Assembly: GCA_009694085.1 (NCBI GenBank)
Contig: SHVW01000006.1
Coordinates: forward strand, 1-50,387
Direction: 5' to 3'
DNA: 50,387 bases
From: Alphaproteobacteria bacterium
GTDB taxonomy: Bacteria; Pseudomonadota; Alphaproteobacteria; SHVW01
Of the stretch, positions 34,307 through 43,486 are shown piece by piece. The position numbers and the translations under genes were made by a program. Each line of letters starts with the position of its first letter. Position 1 is the stretch's first letter. The notes under the pieces are model-generated. The model was given only the letters and a program-made list of their open reading frames with translations. It made no database searches and was not told the origin of the DNA.

Positions 34307-36030
34307 CGGTTCGCGCCGGACGGATCGACCCGGGGCTTGGCCGGCGGCTCAGGCGCGCGGAACCCGCGCTGCTCTACGGCTTGCTCGCCGGCTTCGTCGC
34401 CATCGTCTGCCTGTGGCCGCTCGGCCGCCTCCTGGCGGAAGGGTTGAGCGCAGGCGGCGTTCCCAGCCTCGATGCGCTTGCCCGCGTGCTCGATGCGCCT
34501 TCGACCTGGCGCGCGCTCGGTAATACGCTGACGGTATCGACCGCGGGTACCGTATTGTCGCTCGTGATCGGCGCTACGACGGCGTTGATCGTCGGCCTCA
34601 CCGATGTGCGGGCCAAACCGGCACTCACCCTCTGTCTGATCCTGCCCCTGATGATTGCGCCCCAGGTAACCGCGCTGGCATGGTTGCAGGTGCTGGGGCC
34701 GTCGAGCGCGCTGCTTCAAACGCTAGGGTTGGCGCCGCCGCCGGGTACGCGCAATCCGCTCTACTCCGCCGAGGGCATTATCCTTCTCTTCGGTATTCAG
34801 CACGCGGCCTTGGTGTTTCTTGCCGTGCGGGCCGGGTTGCGCCGCTTGCCGGCCGATCTGTTAGAGGCGGCGCACGCCGCTGGCGCCGGGCGCATTCAGG
34901 CGATGACCACGGTGGTGTTGCCGCTTCTGGCACCCGCTCTGATCGCGGGCACGGCGCTTGCGTTCGTTTCCGCCATCGGCAATTTCGGCATTCCTGCTCT
35001 ACTCGGGATTCCCGGCCGCTATACCGTGCTGACCACGCTGATCTACCAGCGGCTCGCCGGCCTGGGGCCGAGCGCGCTATCAGAAACGGCGGCGCTTTCC
35101 CTCGTGCTCGGCACCATCGCGGTGGTCGGGCTCGCGGTCCAGGGCTGGATGGGGCGGGGCAGCGATGTGCGCGCCAGCGGGGTTAGCGGTCCTAAACCTT
35201 ATGCGCTCGGACCCTGGCGTCTGCCGGCGGAGGTGCTGTGCTGGGCCATCGTGTTTTTCGTGTTGGTCCTGCCCCTGAGCGCGCTGGTCGCCACTTCGGT
35301 CACGGGTGCCATCGGCGTCAAGCTGACGGCCGCCACGGCGACGATGGCCAACTATGCCTTCGTCCTGTTCGACCATGCCGTGACAATCCGCGCCTTCCGC
35401 AACAGCATCCTGTTGGCCGGCGGCGCGGCCGTGCTGCTGGCGCTGGTGGCGGTGCCGCTTGCCTATTTCATCGTCTGGCGCGGCGCGCGAGGCTTACGCT
35501 TGCTAGCCGTCGCGGCGGAATGCACGTATGCGCTGCCCGGCGTGGTGTTGGCCATCGCCTGCATCCTGATCTTCCTCAAGCCGCTGCCCCTGCTGGGTTG
35601 GGGGCTCTATGGCACGGTCTGGATCATTCTGGCGGCCTATCTGTCGCGCTTCCTAACCTTGGCGCTCAAACCGGCAATCGCGGGCATGCAACAGGCCGAG
35701 CGGACCTATGAGGAAGCCGCCATCATCCTGGGTGCCGGATTCCTGACGCGCCTTGTCACCGTCGTGATGCCCCTGGTGGCGCCGGCAGCGGCGGCAGGCG
35801 GTTTGCTCGTGTTCCTAACCGCATTCAACGAATTGACCGTCTCGGCGTTGCTGTGGTCGAGCGGTGCCGAAACCCTAGGCGTCGTCGTGTTCTCGCTGGA
35901 ACAATCGGGGGAATCGACCTACGCCGCCGCGGTCGCGGTGCTGACCGTGCTGGCCACGATCGGTTTGATGTTGCTGGCCCAGGCGTTTCAGCGCCGTTTG
36001 CCGCCAGGTACGCTCCCCTGGCAGGCCTAG
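34303..36030 (+). CDS. ABC transporter double permease, FbpB/ThiP type
   Basis: A 575-residue permease with two fused transmembrane modules of about six helices each. EAA loops are visible in LLEAAHAAGAGRIQAMTTVV (first half) and TYEEAAIILGAGFLTRLVTV (second half). GTG 34303 overlaps the binding protein stop; the open frame upstream is a shifted-frame shadow of that gene. No ATPase follows: the next gene is a convergent acyl-CoA dehydrogenase whose stop overlaps this one by four bases. So the motor must come from elsewhere in the genome, or has been lost. Confidence 0.87.
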   Translation: MTVRAGRIDPGLGRRLRRAEPALLYGLLAGFVAIVCLWPLGRLLAEGLSAGGVPSLDALARVLDAPSTWRALGNTLTVSTAGTVLSLVIGATTALIVGLTDVRAKPALTLCLILPLMIAPQVTALAWLQVLGPSSALLQTLGLAPPPGTRNPLYSAEGIILLFGIQHAALVFLAVRAGLRRLPADLLEAAHAAGAGRIQAMTTVVLPLLAPALIAGTALAFVSAIGNFGIPALLGIPGRYTVLTTLIYQRLAGLGPSALSETAALSLVLGTIAVVGLAVQGWMGRGSDVRASGVSGPKPYALGPWRLPAEVLCWAIVFFVLVLPLSALVATSVTGAIGVKLTAATATMANYAFVLFDHAVTIRAFRNSILLAGGAAVLLALVAVPLAYFIVWRGARGLRLLAVAAECTYALPGVVLAIACILIFLKPLPLLGWGLYGTVWIILAAYLSRFLTLALKPAIAGMQQAERTYEEAAIILGAGFLTRLVTVVMPLVAPAAAAGGLLVFLTAFNELTVSALLWSSGAETLGVVVFSLEQSGESTYAAAVAVLTVLATIGLMLLAQAFQRRLPPGTLPWQA

Positions 36031-37820
36031 AACTGATCCTCGTCGAGCGCCATCACCGTGCCACCGCCCTCCATGATCGGGGTCAGTAGCGCGTTCGCTT
36101 GGGACAGGATGTGCTCGGCATAGAAGCGGGCCGTGATCAGCTTGGCTTCGAGAAACGCGGCGTCGCCATTGCGGCGCTTGAGCCGCTCCGTCGCCGCGAG
36201 CGCTGAAATCGCCATGACCCAGCCACCGGCCACGATCCCCATCATGCGTAGATAGGGCGTTGCGCCCGCGCTGGCGCGGCGGACGTCGTCGCCCCAAGTC
36301 TGGATCAGCCATGCCGTCGCGCGTTCGAGGGTATCGATACCCGCTATCAGGTGGCGCCGGATCGTGGCGAGATCGTCGCCGGGGCCGGTGGCAAGCCGGT
36401 CGGCCGTGGTGCGGAACTGGGCGATGGCGCCAGCCGCCGCCACGCCCTTGTCGCGCATCAGTTTGCGGCCGAGCAGGTCGTTCGCCTGGATGCCGCTGGT
36501 GCCTTCGTAGATCATGGTAATGCGCGCATCGCGCAGGTGCTGGGCGGCGCCGGTCTCCTCGATGAAGCCCATGCCGCCATGGATTTGCACGCCGGTGGAC
36601 GCGATTTCGAAACCGAGATCGGTCGACCAGGCCTTGACCACGGGGATCAAAAGATCTGCCGTCGCCTGGGCGCGCGCGCGCCCGGCCGCGTCGGGCAGCG
36701 CCTTGGCCCGGTCGAGCGCGCTGGCGGCGTAGTAGGCGAGGGCGCGGCTGGCCTCGGTCTGCGCTTTCATGGTCATCAGCATGCGCCGTACGTCGGGATG
36801 GCGGATGATGGCGGCGGGCGCGACGTCGCGGCTGCCGAGTTCGCGGCTCTGCACGCGGCTGCGCGCGTAGGCGCGGGCCTGCTGATAGGCGCGCTCGCCC
36901 ATGGCCACGCCCTGGATGCCGACGGAGAGCCGGGCGTTGTTCATCATGGTGAACATGTATTCCAGCCCGCGGCCTTCCTCGCCCACCAGCGTGCCGACGG
37001 CACCGCCATTGTCGCCGTAGGACATAACGCAGGTTGGGCTGGCACGAATGCCGAGCTTGTGTTCGAGCGACACCACGCGCAGATCGTTGCGCGAGCCCAT
37101 CCGCCCATCCGCCTCGACCATCAGCTTGGGCACCACGAATAGCGAGATGCCTTTGACCCCGGCAGGCGCGTCGGGCAGGCGCGCCAGAACCAAATGGATG
37201 GTGTTTTCCGTCAGGTCGGTGTCGCCATTGGTGATGAAAATCTTTTGGCCGGTGATGCGATAATGGCCGTCGGCGCGCACGGCGCGGGTGCGCAGCGCGC
37301 CGAGATCGGTGCCGGCCTGGGGTTCGGTCAGGTTCATGGTGCCGTTCCACACGCCGGCAACCATCTTGGACAGATAGAGTTTCTTCTGCTCCGGCGAACC
37401 ATGCCGCGACAGCGCCTCGATGGCGCCCTGGGTTAGCAACGGATACTGGCCGAACGACAAATTGGCCGCCTGCCAGATCTCCTGAACCGCGCACGATACC
37501 GCCCAGGGCAAATTCTGGCCGCCAATGTCCTCGGCGAAGGGCAGGCCGTTCCAGCCCCCGGCGATGAACTGGGCATAGGCTTCCCTAAAGCCCCGGGGCA
37601 TACGCACGATGCCATTCTCCAGCCGCGCCCCTTCGATATCGCCGCTCCGGTTGATCGGCGCGATCACATCGCGGGCGAGCTTACCGGCTTCCTCCAGCAC
37701 GCTGGCGATCAAATCCGGCTCGGCTTGATCCCAGCCGGGCAAACCGGCGAGTTCGGCGAGGCCGGCCACTTCCTCCAGCGCGAACCGCATGTCCTGAACG
37801 GGGGCGGCGTAGCCGGTCAT
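36027..37820 (-). CDS. acyl-CoA dehydrogenase, large C-terminal-domain type
   Basis: A 597-residue FAD-dependent acyl-CoA dehydrogenase of the long subgroup that includes DmdC (methylmercaptopropionyl-CoA dehydrogenase) and AidB relatives. Signatures: NLTEPQAGTDLGALRTRA, ITGQKIFITNGDTDL, QIHGGMGFIEETGAAQHLRDARI and MIYEGTSGIQANDLLGRKL with the catalytic-base Glu expected there, followed by the extra C-terminal helical domain. Its ATG directly follows the stop of the FAD-linked oxidase gene (TAAATG), so the two are co-expressed. The actual acyl-CoA substrate is not evident. Confidence 0.9.
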   Translation of the reverse strand: MTGYAAPVQDMRFALEEVAGLAELAGLPGWDQAEPDLIASVLEEAGKLARDVIAPINRSGDIEGARLENGIVRMPRGFREAYAQFIAGGWNGLPFAEDIGGQNLPWAVSCAVQEIWQAANLSFGQYPLLTQGAIEALSRHGSPEQKKLYLSKMVAGVWNGTMNLTEPQAGTDLGALRTRAVRADGHYRITGQKIFITNGDTDLTENTIHLVLARLPDAPAGVKGISLFVVPKLMVEADGRMGSRNDLRVVSLEHKLGIRASPTCVMSYGDNGGAVGTLVGEEGRGLEYMFTMMNNARLSVGIQGVAMGERAYQQARAYARSRVQSRELGSRDVAPAAIIRHPDVRRMLMTMKAQTEASRALAYYAASALDRAKALPDAAGRARAQATADLLIPVVKAWSTDLGFEIASTGVQIHGGMGFIEETGAAQHLRDARITMIYEGTSGIQANDLLGRKLMRDKGVAAAGAIAQFRTTADRLATGPGDDLATIRRHLIAGIDTLERATAWLIQTWGDDVRRASAGATPYLRMMGIVAGGWVMAISALAATERLKRRNGDAAFLEAKLITARFYAEHILSQANALLTPIMEGGGTVMALDEDQF

Positions 37821-39263
37821 TTAGAGAACCTTGCCCGGGTTCATGATGTTCTGCGGATCGATCGCCGCCTTGATCCGACGCATGACGTCCACCGCAGCTG
37901 CCGATTTGTAGCGCACGAGTTCGCCGCGCTTGAGCTGGCCGACACCGTGCTCAGCGCTGAAACTGCCGCCCATCTCATGGACCAACTCGTGGACGATGCT
38001 ATTGAGCCCCGGCCGCTCGGCCGCGAAGATTGCGCCATCGGCGCCGATGGGTTGGCTAAGGTTGAAATGAACATTGCCGTCGCCGACATGGCCGAAGGCG
38101 ACGACGCGCAAACCGGGCAGCGCGCGCTCGACGAGATCGGTGGCACGCGTAATGAACTCGGGCACGCGGCTGACCGCCACCGAAATATCGTGCTTGATGC
38201 TGGCGCCCTCGTGCTTCTGCGCTTCCGGGATCGATTCCCGCAGCTTCCAGAGTTGTCGGCTCTGCGCCTCGTTCTGGGCGACTGCGGCATCCAGGATCAG
38301 GCCGTCCGCCAGCGCCTGTTCCATCAGCGCCTCGAAGCGCTCGCCGAGCGATGCGTCGCCGTCCGCCGTCGTGGTCAGCTCCATTAGAAGATAGTGCCGA
38401 TAGCGCTGGGCCAAGGGATCGACCGTGTCGGGCGTGTGTTTGAACACGAAATCCAGGCAGATCCGGTCGATATACTCGAACGCCGTGACGGCATCGCCGG
38501 TCGCCGCCCTGGCCTTGGCAAGCAACGGCACGGCGGACGCGATGTCGGGCAGCGCGATCAGGGCCGTGCGCTGGTCCCGGGGCTTGGGGAACAGCTTGAG
38601 TACGGCGGCCGTGATGATGCCCAGCGTGCCCTCGGCACCGCAGAACAGGTGGCGCAGATCGTAACCCGTGTTGTCCTTGCGCAGCCGGCCGAGTCCGTCG
38701 ATCACGCTGCCATCGGGCAGCACGACCTCCAGGCCGAGCACGAGATCGCGCGCATTGCCGTAGCGCAGCACGCCGGTGCCGCCCGCATTGGTCGACAGAT
38801 TGCCGCCGATCTGGCAACTGCCCTCGGCTGCCAGGCTGAGCGGGAACAGGCGATCGGCATCCGCCGCCGCGCGCTGAAGGTCGGCCAGCACGCAACCGGC
38901 CTCGACCTCCATCGTATAATTCATGACATCGATGGCACGCACCCGATTCATGCGGCCCAGGCTGAGCACGATCTGTTCATCGCCCGGGCCGGGCACGGAG
39001 CCGCCGCACAGGCTGGTATTGCCGCCCTGGGGCACAATGCCGATGCCGGCCTCGGCGGCGGCGGCAACGATAGCGGCGACCTCAGCGGTTGAAGCGGGGC
39101 GCACCACAGCGCTGGCTTGGCCGCGATACATGGCACGCTCTTCCGTCACATAACGTTCCATGTCAGCAGCACCGTCGATCCAGCCCTTGGGGCCGACGAT
39201 ATCGCGCATCCTTGCGAATATGGCAGCGCGATCGGGCCGGCGGGGCGCATGGGCGACGGTCAT
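37821..39263 (-). CDS. FAD-binding 2-hydroxyacid dehydrogenase, GlcD type
   Basis: A 480-residue flavoprotein of the GlcD/D-2-hydroxyglutarate dehydrogenase family. The FAD-binding part includes GIVPQGGNTSLCGGSVPG, SCQIGGNLSTNAGGTGVLRYG and LFCGAEGTLGIITAA; the C-terminal part has the metal/substrate histidines in VVAFGHVGDGNVHFN and SAEHGVGQLKR. It oxidises a D-2-hydroxy acid to the 2-oxo acid and passes electrons on, probably via electron-transfer flavoprotein. AGGAGA precedes the ATG. It heads a two-gene operon with the acyl-CoA dehydrogenase, which suggests a small acid breakdown route. Confidence 0.88.
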   Translation of the reverse strand: MTVAHAPRRPDRAAIFARMRDIVGPKGWIDGAADMERYVTEERAMYRGQASAVVRPASTAEVAAIVAAAAEAGIGIVPQGGNTSLCGGSVPGPGDEQIVLSLGRMNRVRAIDVMNYTMEVEAGCVLADLQRAAADADRLFPLSLAAEGSCQIGGNLSTNAGGTGVLRYGNARDLVLGLEVVLPDGSVIDGLGRLRKDNTGYDLRHLFCGAEGTLGIITAAVLKLFPKPRDQRTALIALPDIASAVPLLAKARAATGDAVTAFEYIDRICLDFVFKHTPDTVDPLAQRYRHYLLMELTTTADGDASLGERFEALMEQALADGLILDAAVAQNEAQSRQLWKLRESIPEAQKHEGASIKHDISVAVSRVPEFITRATDLVERALPGLRVVAFGHVGDGNVHFNLSQPIGADGAIFAAERPGLNSIVHELVHEMGGSFSAEHGVGQLKRGELVRYKSAAAVDVMRRIKAAIDPQNIMNPGKVL

Positions 39264-39332
39264 GTCGGGTTGTCTCCTGGCATGGCTAGGATGTAGCGCC
39301 TTTGCCTGGGGCGGACAAGCCTAGCCCCCGGC

Positions 39333-40301
39333 CTAGCCGCGCGGCGCGGCGGCACGACGCAGTCGGTCGTTGATCGCCTGGCCTAACCCCTCATCCGGGA
39401 CTGACATGACCGCGATACCGGCCAGGTCCGGGCGGTCCAGAGCGCGCAACATGGCGAAGAGATTGGTCGCGGCCTCCATCGGATCGCCGGAGGTACTGAG
39501 ATTGAGCATCGTGGCGGCGCCAGGCGGTACGCGGGCTCCGAAGGCAAGCAGTGCCTCGTCGGCGCGGACGTCGATCGCGTCGAGGCGCAGGGGTAGTGAC
39601 GGCGCATAGTGACTGGCGAGCATGCCGGGGGAGCGCATTGGCTGTTCTGGATCGCTATCGGGAAGCGCCACGGGCCCGATCATGGCCTCGATCTCTGCGA
39701 GAGTCATACCGCCCGGACGAAGCAGCGCCGCCTGTGGGCGGGATAAGTCGAGGACGGTCGATTCGAGGCCGACCGGGCATGGGCCGCCATCGAGGATGAG
39801 GGCAAGAACGGTATCGTCGAAATCGTCGGCGACATGGGCGGCGGTCGTCGGGCTAACCCGGCCGGAGGGATTGGCGCTGGGACCAACGATGGGGCGGTCG
39901 AACAGGCGGATCAGGTCCCGCGTGTCTTCCCGCGCGGGCATGCGCACGGCCAGCGTATCCAGCCCGGCGCCGGCCAGCAGCGATACCGGACAATTCGGCT
40001 GGCGCGGGAGCACCAGCGTCAAAGGCCCCGGCCACAGCCGAGCCACCAGAAGATCGGCGCGGTCGTCGAACCTGACGAGGCGGCGTAGGCTCTCGGCGTC
40101 GGCGCCGTGAACGATCAAAGGGTTGAAGGTCGGCCGGCCTTTGGCGGCATAGACGGCCGCCACCGCCGTATCGCTCGTAGCGTCGGCGCCAAGGCCATAG
40201 ACCGTCTCCGTAGGGAACGCGACCAGCCGGCCGGCGCGCAGTAGCGCCGCGGCCCGGGCCAGGGCGGGGCCGTCGGCGCGGACGATCGGCGGTGATGTCA
40301 T
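39333..40301 (-). CDS. threonylcarbamoyl-AMP synthase (Sua5)
   Basis: A 322-residue Sua5/YrdC-family enzyme that makes threonylcarbamoyl-AMP for the tRNA t6A37 modification. The YrdC part shows AFPTETVYGLGADA, AAKGRPTFNPLIVH and GPSANPSGRVSPTTA; the C-terminal Sua5 domain begins around MRSPGMLASHYAPSLPLRL. ATG 40301 with GAGGAG eight bases upstream is chosen over an in-frame start 21 codons earlier. It is divergent from the repeat-containing gene over 130 bases. Confidence 0.92.
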   Translation of the reverse strand: MTSPPIVRADGPALARAAALLRAGRLVAFPTETVYGLGADATSDTAVAAVYAAKGRPTFNPLIVHGADAESLRRLVRFDDRADLLVARLWPGPLTLVLPRQPNCPVSLLAGAGLDTLAVRMPAREDTRDLIRLFDRPIVGPSANPSGRVSPTTAAHVADDFDDTVLALILDGGPCPVGLESTVLDLSRPQAALLRPGGMTLAEIEAMIGPVALPDSDPEQPMRSPGMLASHYAPSLPLRLDAIDVRADEALLAFGARVPPGAATMLNLSTSGDPMEAATNLFAMLRALDRPDLAGIAVMSVPDEGLGQAINDRLRRAAAPRG

Positions 40302-40431
40302 GCGGCGAACTCCTCGGCGGGCGCGCAATCTGGGGCCCAGGCGCGTCTGGGTCAATTGCCCCAATTGCGATTCGATGCCGGTCTCTTTAGAGTGACCTTA
40401 CCCCCGTGGACTACCTGGGGATCAGGAGAAT

Positions 40432-41910
40432 ATGTCGAAAAAACCCGAATCCGGCGGCGTCGTATCGCGCGTCTTCAGTTTTCTGACGTCTGATGAGCCG
40501 TCCAACAAGCCCAAGCCGAAGCCGGCGACAGCGCCATCGACGGCGCCGGTTGCGACAGCAACCGCAACGCCTGCGCCGGCCGATTCCGGGCGCGCTGAAA
40601 TCGCACGCCAAGCCGGCCTAAAATCGGCGCGATCAGCGGCGAAAAATCAAGATCGTCAACCTGAACGCGGCGAAGACCGGATTGTCCAAGCTGTGGTCGT
40701 CCTTCCGCAGCAAGTTAATGGATTCGACCGAGCAGACGATCAAGAGCCAGCTTGGGCCCGGCGACAAGGTCGTTAAAACCGGCGAGGGCGAATATCTCGC
40801 AACCTTTGCGGAAGCCGACCAAGGCGATGCTCAACGTGCGACCGATGCTATTCTTCGCAAAGTGCGCGGCCAGCTCGACGAAGGCGGCGAGGGTAGCGAA
40901 GACGCCTGGGTGCGTGGCGCTGCGGTGGAGTTGCCGAAGCGGCCGGATGCGGCGGTGCCAGCGAGCGAGACAATTCCCGAAAAGCAAACCGACTTCGGTC
41001 AGAGCCAGACCAAAGCCGAGCAGCAGGCGGAGTTTGGCCGGAGCCAGACCAAGGCAGAGCAGCAGGCGGAGTTCGGCCAGAGCCAATCCAAGGCAGAGAA
41101 GCAGGCCGAGTTCGAGCGGTCTCAGACCAGGGCGGAGAAGCAGGCTGAGTTCGAGCGGTCCCAGACCAGGGCCGAGAAACAGGCCGAGTTCGAGCGGTCT
41201 CAGACACGAGGGGAGAAACAGGCCGATGTCGGCCGCGGGTTGGCGCAGTATCCGCGTTTATCTGTACGCCCGAACGCAGTGGCCGCGACGGCGCGCTGCT
41301 CGGCGAAGCGGCCATGCCGCCCGGCGTGGACGAAGATGGCGTCATGCTGAGCGACATGCATGTCCTGCGCGTCGCCATCGACAGCGTGGCGACATTGGTT
41401 GCGCGGCGCACGCCGGCGCTGATCGTGGCGTCGATCCGTTATCAGTCCCTTGCCGGCAAACACAAGGTGCGCGTATTGGAGGCGCTACGCACAATCCCGC
41501 GCGAATTGAAGCAGTACATAATCATCGGCCTCGTCGGCATCCCAACGGATTCTTCGAAGACGATCATCGGCGTGAATATCCAAAGCTTCAGCTAGTTCTA
41601 CCGTTCCGTAGCCGGACGGACCAATCTTCAGCGACCTCTGTTCGCCAGCTTCATCAACCTCAACCTGTCCTTCGTCGGCATCGATTTGACGGCGCTTGGC
41701 CAATCCGCCCGCGAGGCCGCGCCCGCCCAGTTCGAGGGCTTCTGCCAGAAGGCTAAGGCCTCGCGCGTCGATACCTATATCTGGGGCGTGGACAATCCCG
41801 TCGCCTTCAAGATGGCGGCGAAGGCCGGCTTCGGGCTGATCAATGGTCTGCCCGTGGGTGCGCCTGTGGAGGCGCCGACAGGCGCATTCAAAACTCAACC
41901 CAAACTCTGA
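40432..41910 (+). pseudogene. EAL-like protein with 13-residue repeats, broken by two frameshifts and a stop
   Basis: AGGAG precedes ATG 40432 (MSKKPESGGVVSRVFSFL). The frame must switch at five A (40642-40646), giving AAKIKIVNLNAAKTGLSKLW, then run through a charged region and six 13-residue repeats (40988-41221). It must switch again near three G (41237-41239) into GAVSAFICTPERSGRDGALL. A TAG at 41593-41595 then interrupts a frame that continues to TGA 41908-41910. The last third (FINLNLSFVGIDLTALG, then VDTYIWGVDNPVAFKMAAKA) resembles a degenerate EAL phosphodiesterase fold that would not be catalytic. The repaired protein would have about 490 residues. The function is unknown. Confidence 0.55.
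40988..41221 (+). repeat. six tandem 39-bp coding repeats
   Basis: Six head-to-tail 39-base units encode the 13-residue motif (A/T)(E/D)F-x-(R/Q)SQ(T/S)(K/R)(A/G)E(Q/K)Q. Units 4 and 5 give identical residues and the others differ by one to four. The period keeps frame, so the copy number can change without breaking the protein. The predicted structure is a long charged helix or coiled coil. Units lack spacers, so this is not a CRISPR array. Confidence 0.85.
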
Positions 41911-41994
41911 CCGTTCAATCCCGCGGGCGGTGGCGGGCCGGCCCCGAATCATGCTACGTCCGGCTATGATAATCGTCGATGTGGAGTTTTGGGC

Positions 41995-42660
41995 ATGGCC
42001 GCGCGCGTTTTAACCATCGCCCAGCAGAAGGGCGGCGCCGGCAAGACGACGCTCGCCGCTCACTTGGCGGTGGCTTGGAGCCTTGCCGGCCATCGCGTTG
42101 CGATCGTCGATATCGATCCCCAGGCAAGCCTAACTCAATGGGATCGCATGCGCGGCGAGCGGGCTCAGGCAAGTGAAAGCGCCGGTGGCGTTGCCAAGCT
42201 AGCACCGCTTCACGTGGTATCGATTGCCGGGTGGCGCCTGGCCAGCGAAGCCGACCGGCTCAAACGCGGTTACGATATCGTGCTCATCGACAGCCCGCCG
42301 CACATGGAGACCGAAGCCAAGATCGCGGTGCGCGCGGCCGATTTTGTAATCGTGCCGGTGCAGCCGAGCCCGATGGATTTATGGGCGACCCAGGGCACGC
42401 TCGATCTGATCAAGAAGGAGCGTCGTCCAGCCCTGATCGTGCTGAACCGCGTGCCCGCGCGGGCCAGCCTGACGACCGCTATGCGCACTCGCATTGAGGA
42501 ATTGGGCGTCGAGTGCGCCGCGACAACCGTGGGCAGCCGCGTGTCGTTGGCCTCCAGCCTGCTCGAAGGCCGCGGCATCGGCGAGGCTGCGCCGTCTAGC
42601 ACCGCAGGTCGGGAGATCGCCGCCCTGGCCGAGGAAATCTGGGCCGCAGCAAAAAGATAG
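41995..42660 (+). CDS. ParA/MinD-family ATPase
   Basis: A 221-residue P-loop ATPase. The deviant Walker A KGGAGKTTLAAHLAVAW is at the N-terminus, then VAIVDIDPQASLTQW, the switch region DIVLIDSPPHMETEAK and VPVQPSPMDLWATQGTLDL. The short size matches orphan ParA proteins that position cellular machines or act with plasmid-like loci, not the chromosomal ParA. No ParB is next to it. ATG 41995 is the sensible start; TTG two codons earlier is the alternative. Its immediate neighbours are both broken genes. Confidence 0.87.
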   Translation: MAARVLTIAQQKGGAGKTTLAAHLAVAWSLAGHRVAIVDIDPQASLTQWDRMRGERAQASESAGGVAKLAPLHVVSIAGWRLASEADRLKRGYDIVLIDSPPHMETEAKIAVRAADFVIVPVQPSPMDLWATQGTLDLIKKERRPALIVLNRVPARASLTTAMRTRIEELGVECAATTVGSRVSLASSLLEGRGIGEAAPSSTAGREIAALAEEIWAAAKR

Positions 42661-42762
42661 GACCCCGACAAGAGCTTGCCCTCAGCCCGGCGTGGGGCGA
42701 CAATGACCGAACCGGCGGGCAACGTTCCGTTGGCGCGATAGTAGCGGTTTGGGCGTGACCTC

Positions 42763-43486
42763 ATGACAAAGGTCGACCTGGAGATTCCAGGAAGCCGGCA
42801 AGCTCGGATGAGCCGGCAGCCGCTCGCCCTGGCACTTACCCTGACAATGATCGTACTGGTCGTCGCAGCGTTGGCTGCGGCGGTGGCCTGGCGAGCCGAT
42901 CGGCGCTCGGTCGAGCGCGCGCGCGCTCATCGTCGGAGGGATCGGCGCAGATGCCGACGCGATCGGCCGCGGAGCCATCGCTTTTGCGCGCGGCGCACTG
43001 GGCGAACGATCTGGGTTTGACGATACCGCGCAGCTGGAGAAGGCCACTGACGACATTGCGCGTGGCATCGATTTGGCTGAGGTCGCTGTCATCGCCGCCG
43101 ATGGCACTGTGGTGATTGACCGCGCCGGTCAGGTTGGAGCTGCGAGCGACCCATTCCAGCGGTTGCTCGGGGGCCTCGACGAACTGATCCAACGCGCGCG
43201 CCAGCGCGGCATGGCGACCGGCTTGCTTGCCCAGGATGAGGGCGTGATGATCGCCGCCGCTGCAACGCTGATCCACCCGCGATCCTCTATGACCGCTCCG
43301 GTCGTGATCTTCGTTCGCCCGCTCAGCGCCCCGATGCTACGACGCTTGGGCGAGGACCGCGGCACCGATGGCTTGTCCTTCCGTGCCGAGGCAAGAACGT
43401 CGATCTGGCGGCCGCTCGGCAGCCAGGCAAGCTTGTCCCTCGTTGCGATCAACGGTCTGCCGCGCGCTGCTTACATCCGCGCCGGT
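42763..43486 (+). pseudogene. membrane-anchored CHASE4-like sensor segment, frameshifted
   Basis: From ATG 42763 a basic tail and one hydrophobic helix (LALALTLTMIVLVVAALAAAVAW, residues about 21-43) are read in frame 1. Sequence then makes sense only in frame 2: LIVGGIGADADAIGRGAIA and onward. The switch falls in an alternating CG run at about 42913-42923, and loss of one CG unit would explain it. The following stretch (VAVIAADGTVVIDRAGQVG, GLLAQDEGVMIAAAATLIH, VVIFVRPLSAPMLRRLGE) resembles a periplasmic CHASE4-type sensor, usually found in front of GGDEF/EAL domains. No such domain follows; the frame runs into a cytochrome gene. Confidence 0.45.

Noticed and set aside
35875-37494. A 539-codon leftward frame over the acyl-CoA dehydrogenase
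   Set aside because: It is the same gene read one base off; composition is dominated by Arg, Gly and His.
40988-41221. CRISPR-like array
   Set aside because: Units are adjacent without spacers, keep a reading frame and encode a regular charged helix.
23307-41595. Stop codon reassignment to explain in-frame TAA and TAG
   Set aside because: Intact genes in the window end with TAA, TAG and TGA at the expected family lengths.
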